Assembly (NCBI GenBank): GCA_025998735.1
Contig: BNWJ01000005.1
Location: 1-34,835, forward strand
From: Alphaproteobacteria bacterium
GTDB taxonomy: Bacteria > Pseudomonadota > Alphaproteobacteria > UBA3830
DNA length: 34,835 bases
Direction of reading: 5' to 3'
How positions within the stretch are numbered: position 1 is the stretch's first letter; each line of letters begins with the position of its first letter. The notes below the pieces were generated by a model, which was not told where the DNA came from, did not search any database, and saw only the letters and a program-made list of their open reading frames with translations. Shown one piece after another: positions 30,738 through 34,835 of this stretch. The position numbers and the translations under genes were made by a program.

Positions 30738-31733
30738 ATGATCTCACTGAAGAATGTATCCAAGAATTACGGCGATCTGTCGGTGATTAGCGATATATCT
30801 ATGGAAATACAGTCAAACGTCATATATGGAATTATCGGAAAGAGCGGCGCCGGCAAATCGACTTTGATCAGACTGATGAGCCTTCTGGAGAATCCCGATG
30901 CCGGAGAAATCGACTATGACGGTGTCCGAGTGGATAACCTGAGGGGCAAGGGGCTCCTGGAATGCCGTCATCAGTTGGGCATGATATTTCAGAACTTCAA
31001 TCTGTTTTTCTCACGAGATGTCTTCGGGAACGTGGCTTATCCTCTTGAAATTGTTGGCAAAGATAAAGGAACAATCCGAAATAGAGTGTATGAATTGCTG
31101 GAGCTGGTTGGATTGTCGGATAAGTGCCTCTATCCCATAAGCAAGCTCTCCGGTGGACAAAAGCAGCGTGTTGCGATTGCGAGAGCCCTAGCCAATCATC
31201 CGAAATTTCTGTTCTGCGATGAGGCCACCAGCGCTCTCGATCCGCAAACGACGAAATCAATTCTTCAGTTGATTCGTGATATTCGTAATAAAATGGGCCT
31301 GACGGTGGTGATGATTACCCATCAGATGGAGGTGGTGAAGGAAATATGCGACTACGTGTCCGTAATTGATGGCGGGAAGATCATCGAAAGCGGCACGCTA
31401 AAAAGTCTAGTCAGTTTTCCACACACACAGATTGCGCGTGAGTTCATCTCCACTTTGGATCCGCTGGAGGAGAAGGTGCTCCAGAAATTTCCTCCGAATT
31501 CAAGAATATGCCGGTTGCACTTCGGAAGCGAATCCGTCATGGAGCCGATTCTCTCGAAAGTAATAAAGACTTGTCAGGTGGATGTGAATATATTGTCCGG
31601 CACGCTGCGGACGGTGAACGATGAACCAATTGGAGAGCTCGTGGTGGAATTCATGGGAACAGCCGATAATTTAAATGCAGCCATTGATGAGTTGAAATCC
31701 TACGGAATTCTGATAGAGGTGTTGCATGGTTGA
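30738..31733 (+). CDS. metN: Methionine ABC transporter ATP-binding protein
   Basis: Powers import of L- or D-methionine. The 331 residues have Walker A GKSGAGKST, Q-loop GMIFQNFNLFFSRDVFGNVA, signature LSGGQKQRVAIARALA, Walker B FLFCDEATSALD and H-loop VMITHQM. Residues 260-331 are the C-terminal NIL regulatory domain (ICRLHFGSESVMEPILSKVI), which in E. coli MetN senses internal methionine. It overlaps metI by 8 bp. A weak promoter candidate is TTGATT (30664-30669) with TGATAG 18 bp on. Confidence 0.95.
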   Translation: MISLKNVSKNYGDLSVISDISMEIQSNVIYGIIGKSGAGKSTLIRLMSLLENPDAGEIDYDGVRVDNLRGKGLLECRHQLGMIFQNFNLFFSRDVFGNVAYPLEIVGKDKGTIRNRVYELLELVGLSDKCLYPISKLSGGQKQRVAIARALANHPKFLFCDEATSALDPQTTKSILQLIRDIRNKMGLTVVMITHQMEVVKEICDYVSVIDGGKIIESGTLKSLVSFPHTQIAREFISTLDPLEEKVLQKFPPNSRICRLHFGSESVMEPILSKVIKTCQVDVNILSGTLRTVNDEPIGELVVEFMGTADNLNAAIDELKSYGILIEVLHG

Positions 31734-32388
31734 GATATTGCAGATGTTGGTGGAGCCGACGCTTAGTACGGTCTATATGGTGGCGATATCAACGATTTTT
31801 TCGCTGATTTTGGGATTTCCGTTTGGTGTCATTCTTTGCGTGACGTCGAAGGGACATCTGATGCCAATGTCAAATCTAAACAATGTTTTGGGACGAACCA
31901 TAAATGTACTCCGTTCGTTTCCGTTCATCATACTAATGATACTTGTGTTTCCGCTGTCACGTCTGATTGTCGGCACCAGCATTGGCACAGCTGCGGCCAT
32001 TGTTCCGCTGTCCATTGCGGCGGCTCCTTTTGTGGCGAGAATCATCGAATCCGCTTTGCATGAAGTCGATCCGGACTTGATTCTGGCGGCAAAGGCAATT
32101 GGATCCACAAATATGCAGATTATTTTCAAGATAATAGTTCCGGAGGCTTATCCGGCGCTCATAAACGGTATAACATTGGCGATAATAAACATCATTGGGT
32201 ACTCGGCTATGGCCGGTGCGATAGGCGGCGGAGGACTCGGAGATCTGGCGATTCGCTATGGGTATCAGCGGTTTCGAGTGGATATAATGGCCGGAGCGGT
32301 GCTGGTAATCATGATTATCGTGGAATTGGTTCAATCTCTTGGAAGCAAAATGGCCAATGATGTGCTGAAACGAAGGGGATTATCTTAA
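31726..32388 (+). CDS. metI: Methionine ABC transporter permease
   Basis: The 220-residue membrane protein has about five helices and the MetI pattern: LSTVYMVAISTIFSLILGFP, VLRSFPFIILMILVFPLSRL, then the coupling region DPDLILAAKAIGSTNMQIIF and a terminal GGGGLGDLAIRYGYQRF segment. The EAA loop is intact. It starts within metN and is followed after one base by metQ, so the transporter is made from one mRNA. Confidence 0.95.
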   Translation: MVEILQMLVEPTLSTVYMVAISTIFSLILGFPFGVILCVTSKGHLMPMSNLNNVLGRTINVLRSFPFIILMILVFPLSRLIVGTSIGTAAAIVPLSIAAAPFVARIIESALHEVDPDLILAAKAIGSTNMQIIFKIIVPEAYPALINGITLAIINIIGYSAMAGAIGGGGLGDLAIRYGYQRFRVDIMAGAVLVIMIIVELVQSLGSKMANDVLKRRGLS

Positions 32389-32389
32389 A

Positions 32390-33178
32390 ATGAAAAAAAT
32401 ACTGTTGGCGATTGCGATTTTGCTGATTGCTGGAGCGAGTTACATGTTTTTCAATAAAAATCACGGCGAAAAACTGCGCATTGGAGCGTCGCCTCTGCCT
32501 CATGCGGAGATTCTCAATTTTGTGAAAGAAGATCTGGAAAAATCCGGAATAGATCTTGAAATAATAGAGTTTACGGATTACGTTACTCCGAATCTCGCGT
32601 TGAACGACAAGCAAATTGACGCAAATTTCTTCCAGCACAAGCCGTATCTGGACAGTTTCATAAAAGAGCATGGAGTTGATCTCGCATCGCTGATCGCCAT
32701 CCACATCGAACCGCAGGGACTTTATTCGCAAAAGATAAGAAATATCTCGGACCTCGAAGATGAAGCAACCATTGCCATTCCAAACGATCCAACGAACGAA
32801 GGGAGGGCACTACTGCTGCTGCAGGCGAACGGCATTATACGGTTGAAGGCGGGAGTCGGATTCGAATGTACGCCGCTTGACATCATCAGTAATCCGAAAA
32901 ATCTAAAGTTTAAGGAACTGGAGGCGGCTCAGCTTCCGCGTGTTCTGGCAGACGTGGATGGGGCTATCATATCGGGGCATTATGCTATCGAAGCCAAATT
33001 AACGCTGAAAGATGCGTTACTCCTCGAAGCGGGCGATTCTCTCTACGCCAATGTCATAGCGGTTCGTCAGCAAACGAAAGACGATCCACGATTCCAGAAA
33101 CTAATCAAAATATTGAAAACCGACAAAGTAAGACAATACATTCTGCGCACCTATGGCGGAATTATTCCGGCATTTTAA
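32390..33178 (+). CDS. metQ: Methionine-binding protein, NlpA family, without a lipobox
   Basis: The 262-residue substrate-binding protein has family motifs LRIGASPLPHAEILNFVKED, EFTDYVTPNLALNDKQIDAN, FFQHKPYLDSF, IAIPNDPTNEGRALLLLQ and ADVDGAIISGHYA. MetQ proteins are usually lipoproteins with Cys after the signal sequence. Here the N-terminus is MKKILLAIAILLIAGASYMF with no Cys, so it is probably tethered by an uncleaved N-terminal helix or released. Note the altered Lgt in the same window. A palindromic repeat begins at the stop. Confidence 0.93.
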   Translation: MKKILLAIAILLIAGASYMFFNKNHGEKLRIGASPLPHAEILNFVKEDLEKSGIDLEIIEFTDYVTPNLALNDKQIDANFFQHKPYLDSFIKEHGVDLASLIAIHIEPQGLYSQKIRNISDLEDEATIAIPNDPTNEGRALLLLQANGIIRLKAGVGFECTPLDIISNPKNLKFKELEAAQLPRVLADVDGAIISGHYAIEAKLTLKDALLLEAGDSLYANVIAVRQQTKDDPRFQKLIKILKTDKVRQYILRTYGGIIPAF

Positions 33179-33193
33179 CCAGCGTAACACTGG
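33179..33193. repeat. Short palindromic repeat after metQ
   Basis: CCAGCGTAACACTGG begins one base after the metQ stop. With its flank it matches the CCAGCGTCACGCTGG unit at 14912-14926: the shared form read on the minus strand is GGRTCCAGYGTYACGCTGG. It may be a terminator or a mobile palindrome. Confidence 0.5.
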
Positions 33194-33253
33194 ACCCGTT
33201 TTCTATTGCTGGATACCTCATAGGCGTTTTTGCAATTTTGTTTGGCACTTCGC

Positions 33254-33282
33254 TTGACTTTTAATAAAAGATATGATACATT
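33254..33282 (+). promoter_or_regulatory. Promoter of the secreted helical-repeat gene
   Basis: TTGACT (33254-33259), a 17-bp spacer and TACATT (33277-33282). AGGAGG at 33301-33306 precedes ATG 33314 by seven bases. Nearly the same layout as the promoter at 3946-3974. Confidence 0.65.
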
Positions 33283-33313
33283 GAATATAGTTTTTAATCA
33301 AGGAGGACGGAAA

Positions 33314-33892
33314 ATGAAACTAAACAAATTGAGCGTTGCTTGCGCTGTTGCGGTAACAGTAGCAAATTTGGAGATAGCGGATGTGTGCTGGGCGATGGAA
33401 AGCAAACTAAAAGAGTTCGCTACGCGGTATCATCGCGGAGAAGAGGCGCTTGAAGAGATTGTTTATTTGTGTGATCACTACCACACCGAATTCTGCGCTA
33501 CGATACACGCAAAACCTGAAGTGATTACACAGGATCTCGTTGATCTTGTAGCTGCTGCATGCAAGTATGCAAAACGGACTGCAGATCAAAACACTGCAGT
33601 TGGTGCTTTGGGTGACCTTGTAGAGACCAAACCTGAACTGGTTACGAACGACCTTATTGCCGACCTAGAAAAAGTACTTACGTCCAGTGGAACGAATGGG
33701 TACTGGAAAATCGCTGATGTTTTGAGCATCATTGTGACAAAAAACCCCACTTGGGCTTCCGACTCCAGAGTAGAGACAATGGTTGGCAAGCTAGTTCCTG
33801 AGCTTCAATCAAGAGGTGCTGGCTTGTATGCAGCGAGTGGTTCTAAGCTTTTGAGTGCCGTAGCGCAAGCCAAAAAGTCATCGGGTAAGTAG
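33314..33892 (+). CDS. Secreted helical-repeat protein of unknown function
   Basis: Start at ATG 33314, because AGGAGG lies just before it and a signal peptide follows (MKLNKLSVACAVAVTVANLE...CWAM); the frame opens at 33230, upstream of the promoter. The mature part of about 160 residues has a repeated pattern, KPEVITQDLVDLVAAA, KPELVTNDLIADLEKV and NPTWASDSRVETMVGKL, spaced some 37-40 residues, like ARM/HEAT-type helical repeats that bind other proteins. No enzyme motif. Own promoter and own terminator make it a monocistronic unit. Probably an exported host-interaction protein, by inference. Confidence 0.75.
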   Translation: MKLNKLSVACAVAVTVANLEIADVCWAMESKLKEFATRYHRGEEALEEIVYLCDHYHTEFCATIHAKPEVITQDLVDLVAAACKYAKRTADQNTAVGALGDLVETKPELVTNDLIADLEKVLTSSGTNGYWKIADVLSIIVTKNPTWASDSRVETMVGKLVPELQSRGAGLYAASGSKLLSAVAQAKKSSGK

Positions 33893-33910
33893 TTCAAGAG
33901 CTTTATCGGA

Positions 33911-33942
33911 AAACGGCTTTTCTTAGGTGGAAAGCCGTTTTT
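33911..33942 (+). terminator. Rho-independent terminator of the helical-repeat gene
   Basis: AAACGGCTTT (33911-33920) pairs perfectly with AAAGCCGTTT (33931-33940) over a 10-base loop. A T-run ends it (33938-33942). It begins 18 bp after the stop codon. Confidence 0.85.
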
Positions 33943-33954
33943 GAACTTTTGTTC

Positions 33955-34056
33955 GCCCATTCAACACTGAAGTGCATCAAGTAGCGACCTAAAAAGAGAG
34001 CGTTTTTGGTGATTGGGGCAAAAAAAGAAGGTGAAAAAGTCACGCAAAGAAGTTAA
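33955..34056 (+). repeat. Dispersed repeat R, copy C
   Basis: It runs from CGCCCATTCAACACTGAAG through GACCTAAAAAGAGAGCGTTT and AAAAAAAGAAGGTGAAAAAG to GCAAAGAAGTTAA. It aligns with copy A over its full length and with copy B over the first 60 bp. After it comes a leader with AGAGAGGTTAAC and ATGGCTAAAAAC (34089-34100), which looks like a gene start cut off by the group II intron; copy A shows the same leader in degenerate form. Confidence 0.6.
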
Positions 34057-34207
34057 CCTCGAGTTATGTTTTAAACAGAGAGGTTAACATGGCTAAAAAC
34101 TAATCGCGGTAGACGGGGTACGGCTTTGGCGGCCGTCCCCCCGCACAGGTAGGGTCGAGCAATGGCGCGTTAGCTGAGATAGCCACGTTTCCATCGCCCG
34201 CCACGTC

Positions 34208-34240
34208 AAACGCAGCGTGCGGATTTCCCGCACTACGCTT
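34208..34240 (-). ncRNA. Group II intron domain V
   Basis: On the minus strand AAGCGTA-GTGCGG, loop GAAAT, CCGCAC, a two-base GC bulge, then TGCGTTT. Both helices pair fully, counting G-U pairs. This is the domain V plan: AGC triad in the lower stem, a two-base bulge opposite, and a GAAA-type cap. It lies 35 nt beyond the stop of the maturase, as expected. Confidence 0.65.
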
Positions 34241-34275
34241 TCCTGTTATTTTCGCATCAAAGTTTATGTGACCTA

Positions 34276-34835
34276 TCATGCCAGCAACACTTTCTGAGCT
34301 TGGTAATACTTGATCCTGTAGTCTGAAAACAGCCCACATACCGCGTATAACCAGCTCCTACTCCATCTTTCCCAGCCGAAGCCTTTTCTGTTTCTGCTTC
34401 TCATTAAGTGGCGTCTTGCCTTCTTTTCCATCCAATCTTTTATGTACCCAAAGCATCGACTGGAGTTCCCGACTCTGAAATAGTTCGTCCAACCCCTTAA
34501 TATTGGATTTACCTGTTGGATGATCCTTCCGAGTGGCTGCGACTGATGCCTTCGGAACACTTCTTTGATTTTCCTCAGAAGTTTCGTTCGCGCTGTCATC
34601 TTCGGCGTTTTCTGTACTCCATCTTTTCCGTTTAGCGTTCTCTTTCTTCTGAAATCAAACCCCAGAAAGCTGAAGCTTTCGCCTTTCACTAAATCTACTT
34701 GTCGAGTTTTCTCTAGGTTGAGCTCTACGTCTATCTTCGCCAGCTCCTCGCGCAGACGCTTGTTCACCGCTGCAACCAGCCATTCCCATTTCTGATGACC
34801 GTCGATCAGTACCACCAGATCATCTGCCCATCTGG
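34276..34835 (-). CDS. ltrA: Group II intron reverse transcriptase/maturase, partial (N-terminus outside window)
   Basis: The frame enters from the right edge with RWADDLVVLIDGH, where ADD is the catalytic Asp pair of the reverse transcriptase palm. It continues FLGFDFRRKR and then the thumb and maturase domain X: LGRIIQQVNPILRGWTNYFR, VGNSSRCFGYIKDWMEKKAR and FGWERWSRSWLYAVCGLF. No HNH endonuclease follows before the stop. The protein helps the intron RNA splice and move. ATG at 34815 is internal and not a start. Whether the missing 5' part is intact cannot be seen. Confidence 0.88.
   Translation of the reverse strand, partial: RWADDLVVLIDGHQKWEWLVAAVNKRLREELAKIDVELNLEKTRQVDLVKGESFSFLGFDFRRKRTLNGKDGVQKTPKMTARTKLLRKIKEVFRRHQSQPLGRIIQQVNPILRGWTNYFRVGNSSRCFGYIKDWMEKKARRHLMRSRNRKGFGWERWSRSWLYAVCGLFSDYRIKYYQAQKVLLA

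Larger units (their letters stand above)
34104..34835 (-). mobile_element. Group II intron, 3' part (continues beyond window)
   Basis: Minus-strand order: intron-encoded protein (34276 to the edge), a domain-V-like hairpin (34208-34240), then a strong hairpin at 34115-34142 (GGGGTACGGC pairing with GGCCGTCCCC) that may be domain VI, close to the apparent 3' junction next to ATGGCTAAAAAC. The exact 3' end cannot be fixed from sequence alone. Confidence 0.65.

Noticed and set aside
34100..34339. Minus-strand frame of 79 codons after the maturase
   Set aside because: It covers the structured 3' part of the group II intron (domain V and following hairpins), so it is RNA structure read as protein.
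1..34835. CRISPR arrays, rRNA and tRNA genes
   Set aside because: Read by eye on both strands, no regular repeat-spacer array, rRNA core sequence or tRNA cloverleaf with a TTCRA arm was found; a weak tRNA could have been missed.

Overview
The window looks like the chromosome of an alphaproteobacterium, most likely an intracellular or host-associated one of the Holosporales/Paracaedibacter type. Markers for the class are the DUF1013/TrcR regulator, a bacterial Tim44-like protein, the envC-ctpA-yibQ-rppH block and a ProQ-domain protein. Pointers to a host-associated lifestyle are the many secreted proteins without housekeeping relatives (patatin lipase, HExxH protein, helical-repeat protein, alpha/beta-hydrolase), a MORN-repeat fragment, many decayed mobile elements and small palindromic repeats inserted in frame into core genes. 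The lineage is inferred; no rRNA or tRNA gene was seen.

Layout. 1-474: the 3' end of an IS1-type transposase running into a MORN-repeat gene. 506-3829: proC-proB-proA, the proline pathway from glutamate. 4007-5854: secreted HExxH protein with a near-consensus promoter. 5855-6368: decayed insertion-sequence DNA and copy A of a dispersed repeat. 6369-7829 (-): secreted patatin. 8077-12139 (+): trcR, tldD, dcd, a Tim44-like gene, trmL and yggU. 12198-13181: secreted protein of unknown function lying between two 87-bp direct repeats made of the 3' end of yggU. 13570-14793: AAA/DUF4143 ATPase, convergent with an OGG1-type glycosylase (14881-15690, -). 15701-16491 (-): hydrolase fragment, repeat copy B and a possible Hcp-like gene. 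17092-23342 (+): galU, ugd, envC, ctpA, yibQ, rppH, the UDP-glucuronate and cell-envelope/division block. 23496-23993: proQ-domain gene. 24480-25832: secreted alpha/beta-hydrolase whose 3' end is interrupted by an IS982 element (25824-26803). 26984-29783 (-): recG and lgt. 29962-30642: rdgB-like. 30738-33178: metN-metI-metQ. 33314-33892: secreted helical-repeat protein with terminator. 33955-34835: repeat copy C and the 3' part of a group II intron (-).

Most notable: (1) proC and tldD each carry an in-frame palindromic insertion of about 144 bp (48 codons) with the same coded core ([15 protein letters not shown]), formally like the Rickettsia palindromic elements, and removal would return both proteins to about family length; (2) an 87-bp duplication of the yggU 3' end brackets a secreted-protein gene, like an integration or cassette scar; (3) one short repeat family lies 3' of three unrelated accessory genes in the same relative orientation; (4) an IS982 copy with intact terminal repeats and a 6-7 bp target duplication sits in the hydrolase gene, and in-silico excision rejoins a longer reading frame; (5) four secreted proteins share an Ala-Met junction after the signal peptide, and three of them share TTGACT-17-bp promoters, suggesting one co-expressed export set.
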